A program made the position numbers and the translations under genes. A model generated the notes under the pieces. That model was given only the letters and a program-made list of their open reading frames with translations. It had not been told where the DNA came from and ran no database searches. A DNA stretch of 64,000 nt from DATARH01 sp050246595 (GTDB lineage: Bacteria > Pseudomonadota > Alphaproteobacteria > ATCC43930 > CGMCC-115725): positions 26,293 through 90,292 of the forward strand of contig JBFWVT010000011.1 in NCBI GenBank assembly GCA_050246595.1, given 5' to 3'. This document shows positions 42,531 to 51,440 of the stretch, one piece after another (the first letter of the stretch is position 1; the number at the start of each line of letters is the position of its first letter).

Positions 42531-43631
42531 TCAAACCTTGTAGCGGTCGAGCGTGGGCTGGTCGAATTCGAGACCGAGACCGGGGGCGGTCGGCATCGCC
42601 AGCTCGCCGTTCTGCTGCTCCGGCACCTGTTTGAACAGGGGGCGCAGCCACGGCATGTATTCGACGGTCAGCCCGTTCGGCACGGCCGCGATCAGATGGA
42701 CATGCACCTCCGGGATCAGATGGCTGACAACCGGCAGGTTGAAGGCCTCGGCCATGCCGGCGACCTTGAGCCATTGCGTGATGCCGCCGACCCGCACCAG
42801 ATCGACCATCGGGATATCGACCGAGCGCGCCTCCATCATGTGGCGGAACGGCACGATGCCCCAGACATATTCGCCGCCCGCCACCGGCGTGGAAAGGGCA
42901 TCGCTGACCCGCGCGAGACCGGGATAGTCGTCGGCGGTTGTGACATCTTCGAGCCAGAACAGCCCGACCCCGGCATCTTCGACCCGTTTTCCGATATCGA
43001 CCGCCTGCTCCGGCCGCCAGCGCTGGTTGATGTCGCACATCAGCTTGATGTCGGGGCCGATCGCCTCGCGAATTTTGACCATGCGCTCGACTTCGATGGC
43101 GGGAGTCGTCTCGCCGGGCAGGGCGAGCTGCGTTTTCATCTCGCGCCAGCCTTTTTCCTTCAAGGTGGCGGCCGATTTGACGACCCGGTCGAGCGACAGC
43201 CCGCGCATCAGCGCACCGCTGGCATAGGTCGGCACCCGCTCGCGTGCGCCGCCGAGCAGTTTCCACAGCGGCAGATCGAGCGATTTGGCGCGGATGTCCC
43301 ATAGCGCGATGTCGATCGCCGACAGCGCGAGATGGTAGATGCCGCCCGGTCCGGCCGAGCCGCCGGCGGCGTTTTTCAGCTTCTGATGAACCGCCTCGAC
43401 AAGCACGGGATCGTCGCCGACGATCAGCGCGCCGAGTTCGTCGATCGCGTGCGCCAGCGTGCGGGTCAGCGCGCCGCCGAAATAGGCGACGCCGATCCCC
43501 TCGACCCCGGCATCGGTCTGGACCCGCAACGTCACGATCGGACGCTTGCCGTTCGGGTTCTCGGCCGCGCCGGCGAGCGGCTCGTCGGCCGGCAATTCGA
43601 CGATCTGGGTCTGCGTCCCGGTAATCTTCAT
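42531..43631 (-). CDS. Enolase-superfamily enzyme (mandelate racemase/muconate lactonizing group), copy B
   Basis: A 366-residue protein from ATG 43631, closely related to copy A. Same marks: LMCDINQRWRPEQAVD and GVGLFWLEDVTTADDY for metal ligands, with the GWREMKTQLALPG lysine region in place of GYRQTKMQLGLPG. The ENPNGKRPIV and ENPNAKNPIV N-termini also correspond. Order on the minus strand is copy B then copy A. Differences around the lysine and capping loops suggest separate substrates. An in-frame upstream start adds about 20 residues and is unlikely. Confidence 0.88.
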   Translation of the reverse strand: MKITGTQTQIVELPADEPLAGAAENPNGKRPIVTLRVQTDAGVEGIGVAYFGGALTRTLAHAIDELGALIVGDDPVLVEAVHQKLKNAAGGSAGPGGIYHLALSAIDIALWDIRAKSLDLPLWKLLGGARERVPTYASGALMRGLSLDRVVKSAATLKEKGWREMKTQLALPGETTPAIEVERMVKIREAIGPDIKLMCDINQRWRPEQAVDIGKRVEDAGVGLFWLEDVTTADDYPGLARVSDALSTPVAGGEYVWGIVPFRHMMEARSVDIPMVDLVRVGGITQWLKVAGMAEAFNLPVVSHLIPEVHVHLIAAVPNGLTVEYMPWLRPLFKQVPEQQNGELAMPTAPGLGLEFDQPTLDRYKV

Positions 43632-43683
43632 CGCGTCACCATCAGGTTCGGGTTGTCGTGCGGGTTCGGGGTTGTGGTGGCGG

Positions 43684-44097
43684 TTAGCCAAAGAACTTCG
43701 CAGCCAGCAGAATACCTGTAACGATAGCCAGCATGCCGCCGAGGCGGATCGTCATGCGCTGCTCGACATCGCGCAGCCCGGAGGCCAACTCGGCCCTGAC
43801 CGCCTTGAACTCGGCCTGCATCTCGGCGCGAAGAGCGGAGAACCCTGTCTGCATCTCCATGCGGACTGCGGCGAACTCGGACTGCATCTCGGCCCGCAGC
43901 GCGTCGATCTCGGAGCGCATGGCGGCGGATTCGGCTTTCATCTCGGTGCGCAGATCGGCGATGTCCTGCTTTGTTGCGACCTGTTCGGGCACGGCTTCGG
44001 CGAGCGCGTCGGCAGCGGCCTCGGCGTGTTCCTGCGAGAACCCGGCCCGGTCGCGCAAGGCGCGGGCGAGTTTCAGTGTGTCGAACGGCGCGGCCAC
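43684..44097 (-). CDS. DUF1640-like coiled-coil protein, longer paralogue
   Basis: About 137 residues from GTG 44097, matching the start of the shorter paralogue at 9873-10196 (FDTLKLARALRDRA versus FDTLTYARKLKQAG). A long coiled coil made of three similar 22-residue repeats (EMQSEFAAVRMEMQTGF and neighbours) is followed by a C-terminal membrane segment (GGMLAIVTGILLAAKFFG). A GTG at 44133 could add 12 residues. Role unknown. Confidence 0.75.
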   Translation of the reverse strand: MAAPFDTLKLARALRDRAGFSQEHAEAAADALAEAVPEQVATKQDIADLRTEMKAESAAMRSEIDALRAEMQSEFAAVRMEMQTGFSALRAEMQAEFKAVRAELASGLRDVEQRMTIRLGGMLAIVTGILLAAKFFG

Positions 44098-44232
44098 GGA
44101 TCGGCGTCCGGCTTCTGTCCTGTTGCGGTCCACGGGGCGGCCCGCAGGGCGGTCCGCGGGGCTGTCTGTCCCGGAATAGCGGAGCCTCGCAGACCCGTCA
44201 AAAACATTCCGGACGCTGCCTCCCGCCCCCGG

Positions 44233-44652
44233 CTACTCGCCGATCAGGGTCAGGATCAGCTCGCGGCGGTGCGGCCGGGCGCGGTGCTCCAGCAGAAAGA
44301 CGCCCTGCCAGGTTCCCAATTGCAGCCGCGCATCGATGACCGGGATCGTCAGCGTCACCTGGGTCAGCATCGCCTTCAGATGCGCCGGCATGTCGTCCGG
44401 ACCCTCGTCGTTGTGGCGGTAGCGGGCCGGGTCCTCCGGCGCGAGCCGGTCGAGAAATGCCGCCAAGTCGCGGCGCACATCCGCAGAGTAGTTCTCCTGG
44501 ATCAGCAGCGAGGCGGAGGTGTGACGGATGAACACGCTCAAGAGTCCGCCGGCGATGCCCTGACGCAGGGTCCAGTCGGCCAGGTCGCGGGTGATCTCCT
44601 TGATTTCACGCGGGGACGTGGCGAAGGTCAGTCGCTCCTGCGCGGTCCGCAT
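44233..44652 (-). CDS. yjbQ: YjbQ family (UPF0047) thiamine-phosphate-synthase-like protein
   Basis: A 139-residue protein of normal length. The family signatures are present: VFIRHTSASLLIQENYSADV, HNDEGPDDMPAHLKAMLTQ, and LGTWQGVFLLEHRARPHRRE. The conserved histidines likely bind metal. YjbQ has weak thiamine-phosphate synthase activity in E. coli; the true role is unclear. It is the first gene of a possible minus-strand unit with the coiled-coil and enolase-superfamily genes. Confidence 0.9.
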   Translation of the reverse strand: MRTAQERLTFATSPREIKEITRDLADWTLRQGIAGGLLSVFIRHTSASLLIQENYSADVRRDLAAFLDRLAPEDPARYRHNDEGPDDMPAHLKAMLTQVTLTIPVIDARLQLGTWQGVFLLEHRARPHRRELILTLIGE

Positions 44653-44768
44653 CGCGCGCCCTCCTGTGTTGCCGGTCGGTATACGATATAACGCCGGAAA
44701 GCCCCGGCGTTGCGCCTTCCGGGCGTCGGCGTCGCGGCTCCCGCAAGGCGAACCGGAGAGGTGGTCGC

Positions 44769-45524
44769 ATGAAACGCAAGGTCATTGCCGCGGCGCTGGT
44801 CTGCATGGCTGCGATGACGGCGGGGATCGGGAGCGGCGCGCGCGCCGAAACGGTCGACCTGCTGCTCGTGCTCGCCGCCGATGTGTCGCGCAGCATCGAC
44901 GACGACGAGTTCAATCTGCAGCGCAAGGGCTACGCCGCCGCGATCACCGATCCGCAGGTGTTGCGCGCGATCACCGGCGGGCGGCACAACGCGATCGCGG
45001 TCACCTTTGTCGAATGGTCCGGCGCCGCCGAGCAGACCGTGGTCATCGACTGGACCGTCGTGCGCGACGAGGAGGGCGCGGCCGCGATCGCCGCGACGAT
45101 GCGGTCGGCGCCGCGCTCGTCCGTCGGGCGCACCGCGATCGGCTCGGCGATCGATTTCGGGGTCCAGCGATTGCAGGAAGCCCCGGCCCGGGCCGAGCGG
45201 CGCGTCATCGATGTTTCCGGCGACGGCACCAGCAATTCCGGCCGCTCGTTGACAGAGGCCCGTGACGAGGCCGTCGCCACCGGGATCACGATCAACGGGC
45301 TGGCGATCGCCAACAACCGCAGTACGCCGGGATACGCGTTCCACACGCAGCCGCCGGGCGGGCTGCCAAAATATTTCCGGGAGAACGTGATCGGCGGCGC
45401 CGGCGCTTTTCTGATCACGGTCGAGGATTTTCACAGCTTCGCCGACGCGATCACCCGCAAGCTGGTGGCCGAGATCGCCGGAACTTCCGATCCCGGCTCC
45501 AGCCGCCGGGCCGGTCTGCCATAG
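44769..45524 (+). CDS. Secreted DUF1194 (VWA-like) protein
   Basis: A 251-residue protein with a signal peptide (cleaved near ARAETV) and a von Willebrand A-like fold. The MIDAS-type D-x-S-x-S is seen in LAADVSRSIDDDEF, and the later T and D positions match TAIGSAIDFG and DVSGDGTSNSG. DUF1194 is found in many alphaproteobacteria and its role is not known. It is a single gene, convergent with the penicillin-binding protein gene across about 70 bp. Confidence 0.85.
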   Translation: MKRKVIAAALVCMAAMTAGIGSGARAETVDLLLVLAADVSRSIDDDEFNLQRKGYAAAITDPQVLRAITGGRHNAIAVTFVEWSGAAEQTVVIDWTVVRDEEGAAAIAATMRSAPRSSVGRTAIGSAIDFGVQRLQEAPARAERRVIDVSGDGTSNSGRSLTEARDEAVATGITINGLAIANNRSTPGYAFHTQPPGGLPKYFRENVIGGAGAFLITVEDFHSFADAITRKLVAEIAGTSDPGSSRRAGLP

Positions 45525-45596
45525 CCCGGAAGGAGCGGCGGGGCGGGTAGCGCGGTCGTGCCCTGCCGCAATGATCTGCCGGCCGCGGCCCGCCTT

Positions 45597-48500
45597 CTAG
45601 CGGCCCGCCTCCTTCTTTGGAGACACGGGGGCCTCCGAGGAACCGAGCAGCGCCTGGTGGACGGGTTCCCGGCCCTTGATCAGCGGCCGCAATTCCGGTT
45701 CGAGCACTTTCAGCAATTGGGTCGCCAGGGCGCTGGTAAAGCTGAACCGGTCGGCGTCCTCGCCGTCCACAAAGGCCGTCACCGTGCCAAAGAACCGGTC
45801 GCCGATAAAGAAGACAAAGGTGGCGGTGCGGTTGACCGCGGTCGATGAGATCAGCGCGCCGCTCGACGAGTAGCGCTGGTGCCGGTTGTCGCCGGTCCCG
45901 GTCTTGCCGCCGACGACAAGCGGCTTCCCGTCGGCGCCGGTGAAGACACCGTTGATCCGGCGCGCGGTGCCGTTGGTGGCGACCGAGGTCAGCGCGCGCC
46001 GGAGCGTCTCGGCGACTGCCGCGGGCATCACGCGCTCCGGCTGGACGGCCAGTCCGAGATTGGTCTCGTAGGGCGTATCGGCGGCGAAACGCAGCTTTTC
46101 GATCGAGGCGATCGGCAGGCGCATGCCGCCGTTGAGGATGATCCCCATCAGTTCGGACAGAGCCGCCGGCCGGTCGCCGGACGAGCCGATCGCGGTGCCG
46201 AGCGAGGGCACCAGATGACCGAACGGAAACCCGACCGAGCGCCAGTTCTCATAGACGCGATCAAAGGCATCCTGTTCCAGCAGGATGCGAATCCTTGTGT
46301 TCTGGGCGCGGGTGTTGCCGTTGAGCAGCCACGCATAGGCGTCCTGCCGCACCGCTGCGCTGGCCTCCAGAACATCGTCCCAGGACGCGTCCCGGTGGTC
46401 CTGTAAGTAGCGCACCAGCCACAATTCGAGCGGATGAACGCCGGCGACATAACCGCGATCGGACAGCGACATCCGGTCCGGCCCGTAGCTCAGATAGAGA
46501 TCCCAGAGCTGATGCTCGGTGAATTTGGTCTGCGGCAGGTGCGCGACGAGAAACTTGTAGAAATCGGCGAGGCGCGCGCGCGGATACAGCGTCATATAGA
46601 CCGCCGCCAGCCGGCGCGGCGTCGCCGAGACCCGCCCGGCCAGCAGCTCCACCGCCTCGGCACCGCTCAGCCCCTTGTAGTCGCGGTAGTAGCGGTACAG
46701 AAAACGGCGGCTGTCGGTCTCGACAAAGCGCCGCAGATACTCCTCGCGCTGCGGGCTGTCGGGGTCGGCGAGCAGGCGCTTGGTCTCGATCCCGTCCGCC
46801 GCGATGTAATAGTTCACGATGTCGCGCATGATCCGGACAAAGGGCAGGTTGATCGAGTTCTCGAACGCGTGCAGGACGGTCGGGTTGGCGTGGTTGTCCG
46901 ATGACGCGAAATTCGAGAAGCTGTGCGACCCGCCGCCGGTAAAGAACTGTTCCGGAGCCGCCGAATAGCGCCGCTGCAACGCCGCCTCAAGCATCGGACG
47001 CAGGTCGCGGTCCTGCGCCCGCGACAGATACGAGGCCGCCCAGGCGCTCAGCGAATCGTCGGCCTCGGCGGCGAGACGCGTCAACTCGCGCGACGGAAGC
47101 TCCGCGAGCCGATCGTGCAGCTCGGCGACAACCTCCAGATAGGTGGTCAGCGTGCGCAGCTTCGCGGTGGAACCGAGCTGCAGTTTCGACCCCGAATTGA
47201 TGTCGAACGGCCGGTTGAGGCTGTCCGCCTGGACGCGCAGATGGTTGCGGCGGTCGTCGCGTTCGTACAGCACAAAACTCCAGGCGACCTTTGAGGGGTC
47301 GGCGCCGCCGGTCAGCATGCCGTGTCCGTACATGCCGGCGCTGCGCAGAAAGGCCGGGTCGGAGAGCCGCTCCATCACGTTCGCGACGCGCGTCTGCGTA
47401 TCGGTGTCGATCGAGGTCTCGACGCTCAGATCGAGCCGGTCGAGCGCATACAGATCGGGCAGATGCAGCAGCCCGACCAGCCGGTTGCGCACCTGCTCGG
47501 TCGATTTGCGCTTTACATAGGACACTTCGGCCTCGGATGTCGGCGGCGGCTCGGTGCGGAAAGTCAGATCGGCATTGAGCGTGGCGTCGCGCAGCGAGGG
47601 GCTGATGATTCCGGCGCCGGCCAGCGCATAGAGATGGCTGTCGATCAGCACGCCGAGCGCGGCCCGATCGTCGAGCAGATAATAGCTCGGCCGGCGCCCC
47701 GACACGATAAACGCCAGAACCTGCCGATAAATCTGGCCCTGGCGCGCCAGTTCGGCGGCGCTGCGCGGCGTCTTGTTCAGGACCTCCGCAAGCTCCTTGA
47801 GGTCGGTGCCGAACCAGGTCCACAGCGCGTCGGGCAACCCGATGATCTCGCCTCGGCCCGGCATCGAGGCGAGCGGGGTCGAGTTCAGATAGGTCGCGAC
47901 AATCTCCTCGCGCCGCTTGAGCGTGTCCGGCCCGTCGTAATAGGCGCGCAGCGACGCGGTAACCATCTGCCGGATCTTGTCCCCGGCGCCGCCGGTGCGA
48001 CCGCCCGGCGAGTGCCGGTATTTTTCGATCTGGGTCGCCAGCGTGCTGGCGCCGCCGGCATCCGCGTCGGAGACGACCAGTTCCGCCACCTGCCCCGCGG
48101 CGGCCAGCGCAAAACGTTTCCATTCGACGGCCGGGTTGCGCACCGGGTTTTCCCGGTCGAGCACGTAGCGATCCTCGACAAACAGCAGCGTGTTCACGAC
48201 GAGGCTCGGAATGCTGGCGAAGTCGGGGAAGACCCGCTCCGGGAAGCGGGCGCGATAAATCTCCTCGCCGCTGCGGTCGGTGATCAGCAGCTCGGCCCGA
48301 TCCTTTTCGCGATAGATCGGGAACAGGTTGTGGTCGGCAGCCTTGACGAGGTTGGGCGACCATTGCGCCTGGCTCTCCACCTTGTACCCGTTTCTGGTCA
48401 GCGACTCGACAAAACCGGGCAGGCCGACATAGCCGAGCCGCTCGTCAAAGGGACCGCTTTGCGGATACCGGATCGCCGCGCTCGCGCCGTCCGCGACATC

Positions 48501-48782
48501 AAAGGTCATGCCGTTCGCCAGGCGCGAAAAAATCTTTGCCTGCAGGTGCGAAGTGCCGATCTCCCAGATCACCCCCCAGGCGATCAGCCCGAGAACCGCC
48601 GCCGCGGTGAGCCAGCGCAGCGCCGCGATTGCGGGCAGCGCGCGGGGCCGCCGCGCTCTGTTCGGCCTCTCTTCCGCCTCGCCCCCGGCCGGGATAAAAA
48701 CTTCCGAACCGGTCCCGGACGAGCCGGCGTCAGGCGGATTGCATCGGGTGAGCCGTCCCCATACGGTATCGACGATGGCCAT
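45597..48782 (-). CDS. Large class A penicillin-binding protein (GT51 transglycosylase/transpeptidase)
   Basis: A 1061-residue inner-membrane protein. A TM anchor covers about residues 55-74. The GT51 lipid-II polymerase marks are E203 in FVEDRYVLDRENP, then GASTLATQIEKYRH and the KIRQMVTASLRAYYD segment. The penicillin-binding half has S538-T-A-K541 in GSTAKLR as the active SxxK and VVGGKTGTGDNRHQR as the KTG motif. At over 1000 residues it is longer than PBP1A, with extra N- and linker regions. It polymerises and crosslinks peptidoglycan. No partner gene identifies its specific role. Confidence 0.9.
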   Translation of the reverse strand: MAIVDTVWGRLTRCNPPDAGSSGTGSEVFIPAGGEAEERPNRARRPRALPAIAALRWLTAAAVLGLIAWGVIWEIGTSHLQAKIFSRLANGMTFDVADGASAAIRYPQSGPFDERLGYVGLPGFVESLTRNGYKVESQAQWSPNLVKAADHNLFPIYREKDRAELLITDRSGEEIYRARFPERVFPDFASIPSLVVNTLLFVEDRYVLDRENPVRNPAVEWKRFALAAAGQVAELVVSDADAGGASTLATQIEKYRHSPGGRTGGAGDKIRQMVTASLRAYYDGPDTLKRREEIVATYLNSTPLASMPGRGEIIGLPDALWTWFGTDLKELAEVLNKTPRSAAELARQGQIYRQVLAFIVSGRRPSYYLLDDRAALGVLIDSHLYALAGAGIISPSLRDATLNADLTFRTEPPPTSEAEVSYVKRKSTEQVRNRLVGLLHLPDLYALDRLDLSVETSIDTDTQTRVANVMERLSDPAFLRSAGMYGHGMLTGGADPSKVAWSFVLYERDDRRNHLRVQADSLNRPFDINSGSKLQLGSTAKLRTLTTYLEVVAELHDRLAELPSRELTRLAAEADDSLSAWAASYLSRAQDRDLRPMLEAALQRRYSAAPEQFFTGGGSHSFSNFASSDNHANPTVLHAFENSINLPFVRIMRDIVNYYIAADGIETKRLLADPDSPQREEYLRRFVETDSRRFLYRYYRDYKGLSGAEAVELLAGRVSATPRRLAAVYMTLYPRARLADFYKFLVAHLPQTKFTEHQLWDLYLSYGPDRMSLSDRGYVAGVHPLELWLVRYLQDHRDASWDDVLEASAAVRQDAYAWLLNGNTRAQNTRIRILLEQDAFDRVYENWRSVGFPFGHLVPSLGTAIGSSGDRPAALSELMGIILNGGMRLPIASIEKLRFAADTPYETNLGLAVQPERVMPAAVAETLRRALTSVATNGTARRINGVFTGADGKPLVVGGKTGTGDNRHQRYSSSGALISSTAVNRTATFVFFIGDRFFGTVTAFVDGEDADRFSFTSALATQLLKVLEPELRPLIKGREPVHQALLGSSEAPVSPKKEAGR

Positions 48783-49018
48783 GCCTGCCGCTCTTTCTTA
48801 CACCACATACATGGGAGGTGCCGCGATTTCACTGGAGGATGAATATCGCGGCCCAAGATGCGCCCATCGAGATGCGCCCCTCGGCAAGAACGCTTCGAAC
48901 TCGGAAAGCGATCCTGTCTTTGTGCCGGGCGATCATTTCGGATTGTAAGGTTTCGGATGGTGATCCCCTCTCCACTGCAGAGACAAACCGAGACAGCTGC
49001 AATGCCGGCGGTTGCGCA

Positions 49019-49618
49019 ATGAAAATAGGCGTTGTTTCCGACATTCACTGCAATGCGCTCGGCCTCTCTCGGGCTCTTGCGCTGATGGGCGATGTCGACG
49101 AGCTGCTCTGCCTGGGCGACAGTATTTACGAATACCGTTTTTCAAACGATGTCGTCGCGCTTCTGCGGCGGCGCGGCGCGCGGGTGATCGTCGGCAATCA
49201 CGAGGAACACTTTTTCGGCCCGCACGGCGCGCGCGCCAGGGCCCGCGACGGCATCGACCCGGAGCTGGCCGCCTGGCTCGCCGGGCAGCCGCACCGCCGC
49301 GAGCTGGTGCTCGGCGGCAAGCGCCTGTTGCTGATCCATTCGACGCCGTGGGAGCCGCGCGGCGCCTATATCCACCCCGGCAGCCCGCTGCTCGCCGGCT
49401 TTGCCGAGGCCGAGGCCGATTTTGTGCTGTACGGCCACACCCACCAGCAACTGGCCGAGCGGGTCGGGCGGGTGCTTGTGATCAACCCCGGTTCGACCGG
49501 CGACGCGCGCGACCCGCGCAACGGCGGGAAGCTGAGCTGCGCCGTGCTCGATACGCAAAGCGAGGAGGTCGCGATCCTGGAATTCCCGGACCCGCAGCGA
49601 CAGGCCCCAGGGACATGA
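49019..49618 (+). CDS. Metallophosphoesterase, YfcE/MJ0936 type
   Basis: A 199-residue protein from ATG 49019. The phosphoesterase metal motifs are complete: D-x-H (GVVSDIHCN), G-D-x-x (LGDSI), GNHE, and GHTH in LYGHTHQQLA. It likely hydrolyses a phosphodiester or phosphomonoester. Its stop overlaps the MaoC gene start (ATGA), so it leads a three-gene operon with MaoC and MetE-like proteins. No clear ribosome site lies before the ATG. Confidence 0.87.
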   Translation: MKIGVVSDIHCNALGLSRALALMGDVDELLCLGDSIYEYRFSNDVVALLRRRGARVIVGNHEEHFFGPHGARARARDGIDPELAAWLAGQPHRRELVLGGKRLLLIHSTPWEPRGAYIHPGSPLLAGFAEAEADFVLYGHTHQQLAERVGRVLVINPGSTGDARDPRNGGKLSCAVLDTQSEEVAILEFPDPQRQAPGT

Positions 49619-50148
49619 CCTCCGACGACATGACGGCGGGTCGGCAGGCTGACATCCCGGCGGCCGGGGAGGGGCGCTATTTTGAGGATTACGTGCCGGG
49701 GGCGGTTCATACCGCCGGCGCGATCGCCGTGACCGGGAGCGACATCGTCGATTTCGCGCGCCGCTACGATCCGCAGCCGATGCATATCGACCCTGACGCC
49801 GCGGCGCGCGGCCGGTTCGGCGGGCTGATCGCAAGCGGCTGGCACACTGGGGCGATGATGATGCGCCTCTATGCCGACCATTTTCTGTCGCCGGCCTCAA
49901 GTCTGGCGTCGCCAGGGCTCGACGAGCTGCGCTGGCACCTTCCGGTGCGGCCGAGCGACGTGCTGAGCCTGCGCGTCACGATCCTGGAAGCCCGCCCGTC
50001 GCGCAAGAACCCGGAGCAGGGCGTCGTGCGCAGCCTGGTCGAGGTGCTGAACCAGACCGGCGCGGTGGTGATGAGCCTGAAACCGGTCAGCCTCGTGCGC
50101 CGCCGGCCCGAGGCGGGGTCGAGCGCCGCAGGCGAGGACCGCGATTGA
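49615..50148 (+). CDS. MaoC-like dehydratase/hotdog-fold protein
   Basis: A 177-residue single hotdog-fold protein. The MaoC catalytic pair is visible as D and H in RYDPQPMHIDPDAAARGRFGG, with GLIASGWHTGAMMMRL and the LRWHLPVRPSDVLSLRV segment. It probably hydrates an enoyl-CoA (R-specific). The operon with a phosphoesterase and a MetE-like protein is unusual and does not point to one pathway. Confidence 0.87.
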   Translation: MTSDDMTAGRQADIPAAGEGRYFEDYVPGAVHTAGAIAVTGSDIVDFARRYDPQPMHIDPDAAARGRFGGLIASGWHTGAMMMRLYADHFLSPASSLASPGLDELRWHLPVRPSDVLSLRVTILEARPSRKNPEQGVVRSLVEVLNQTGAVVMSLKPVSLVRRRPEAGSSAAGEDRD

Positions 50149-50186
50149 CAACGAGCAGTACCCGGTCCGTTTCGGGAGGAGAGGCG

Positions 50187-51371
50187 ATGCAGCGCAACGA
50201 AAACCGTATTCTGACAACCCATACCGGCAGTCTGCCGCGCCCGCCGGAGCTGACCCGGCTTTATGTGCGGCGGGCGCGCGGCGAAGCGGTCGATCCGGCC
50301 GAACTCGACCGCCTCGGCAAGGCGGCGCTGCGCCATGTCGTCGCCAAGCAGATCGAGTCCGGCATCGATATCGGCAATAATGGCGAGCAGCAGCGCGAGG
50401 CGTTTTTTCTGTATGTGCGCCACCGCATGAGCGGGTTCGGCGGGCGCTGGAAGCGCTGGCCGCGCGGCGATGTCGAACGCTATCCGATCCTCAAGGAGCA
50501 GATGGCGCGGATGCTGGCGGCGCGCGAGGCGGTCGGCAATTACGAGCCGCCGCTCGCGATCGGCGAGGTGCGCTATGTCGATGACAGCGAGCTGAAATCC
50601 GAGATCGCCGATTTCCGCGCCGTGCTGGACGAGCGCCTTAATGGCGAGCGACCTGGCGGGTTTGTCGAGCCGTTTATGACCGCGCCGTCGCCCGGCATCG
50701 TCGCCGCCGCGATGAGGAATGAGTATTACGACACCGAGGAGGCCTATCTCGCCGCGCTCGCCGCCGCGCTCAAGATCGAATACGAAACGATCGTCGCAAA
50801 CGGGTTTTTGTTGCAGCTCGACTGCCCCGATCTCGCGCTCGAACGGCACCTGTCGTACAACGAGCGGCCGCTGGCGGATTTTCTCGGTTTTGTCGAGCGG
50901 GTGGTCGAGACGATCAACCGCGCCATCGCCGACATCCCGCGCGACCGGGTGCGCCTGCATGTGTGCTGGGGCAATTACGAGGGGCCGCACGATTGCGACG
51001 TGCCGCTCGCAGAGATCCTGCCGCTGTTGCAGCGGGCCAAGGTCGGCGGGTTTGTGCTGCCCTTCGCCAACCCGCGGCATCAGCACGAATGGCGCGTATT
51101 GCAGAAATTCCCGCTGGCCGACGATCAGATCATCGTGGCCGGCGTGATCGACGATCTGACCGGGTTTGTCGAGCACCCCGAGGTCGTCGCCGACCGGCTC
51201 GAAAATGTCGCGCGCGCGGTCGGCGACCCGCATCGCGTGATGGCCGGCACCGATTGCGGCTTTGACACCTCGGCCGGCATGGGGCGGATTACCGAGGATG
51301 TCGTCTGGGCCAAGCTGAAGGCGATGGCGGACGGCGCCCGGATCGCCAGCCGGCGGCTCGGTCTCGCCTGA
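50187..51371 (+). CDS. Cobalamin-independent methionine synthase (MetE) C-terminal-like protein
   Basis: A 394-residue protein from ATG 50187 behind GGGAGGAGA. It has the UROD/MetE-like barrel marks: TTHTGSLPRPPEL near the start, LQLDCPDLAL, and a zinc-type H-x-C in LHVCWGNYEGPH with a late cysteine in GTDCGFDT. The short length (no MetE N-terminal half) places it with epoxyalkane:coenzyme M transferase-like and MetE C-terminal-like proteins. It likely transfers a methyl or alkyl group to a thiol. It is the last gene of the phosphoesterase-MaoC operon. Confidence 0.85.
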   Translation: MQRNENRILTTHTGSLPRPPELTRLYVRRARGEAVDPAELDRLGKAALRHVVAKQIESGIDIGNNGEQQREAFFLYVRHRMSGFGGRWKRWPRGDVERYPILKEQMARMLAAREAVGNYEPPLAIGEVRYVDDSELKSEIADFRAVLDERLNGERPGGFVEPFMTAPSPGIVAAAMRNEYYDTEEAYLAALAAALKIEYETIVANGFLLQLDCPDLALERHLSYNERPLADFLGFVERVVETINRAIADIPRDRVRLHVCWGNYEGPHDCDVPLAEILPLLQRAKVGGFVLPFANPRHQHEWRVLQKFPLADDQIIVAGVIDDLTGFVEHPEVVADRLENVARAVGDPHRVMAGTDCGFDTSAGMGRITEDVVWAKLKAMADGARIASRRLGLA

Positions 51372-51382
51372 CCCGCCGGCTG

Positions 51383-51404
51383 CCGGGGCGGCCAGCCGCC
51401 CCGG
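51383..51404. terminator. Strong hairpin between convergent genes
   Basis: The stem ccggggcgg/ccgccccgg (51383-51391 and 51396-51404) with a four-base loop lies between the MetE-like gene and gapA. There is no T-run, so terminator function is only likely. Confidence 0.55.
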
Positions 51405-51440
51405 TCAGTGCCCCCGGGTCAGTGCCCCCGGGTCAGTGCA
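51402..51440. repeat. 14-bp tandem repeat at the gapA stop codon
   Basis: The unit gggtcagtgccccc appears at 51402-51415 (one base different at its start), 51416-51429 and, partly, at 51430-51440. The stop codon of gapA (tca on the plus strand, 51433-51435) is in the third copy. The copies lie beyond the gene and do not change the protein. Confidence 0.9.
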
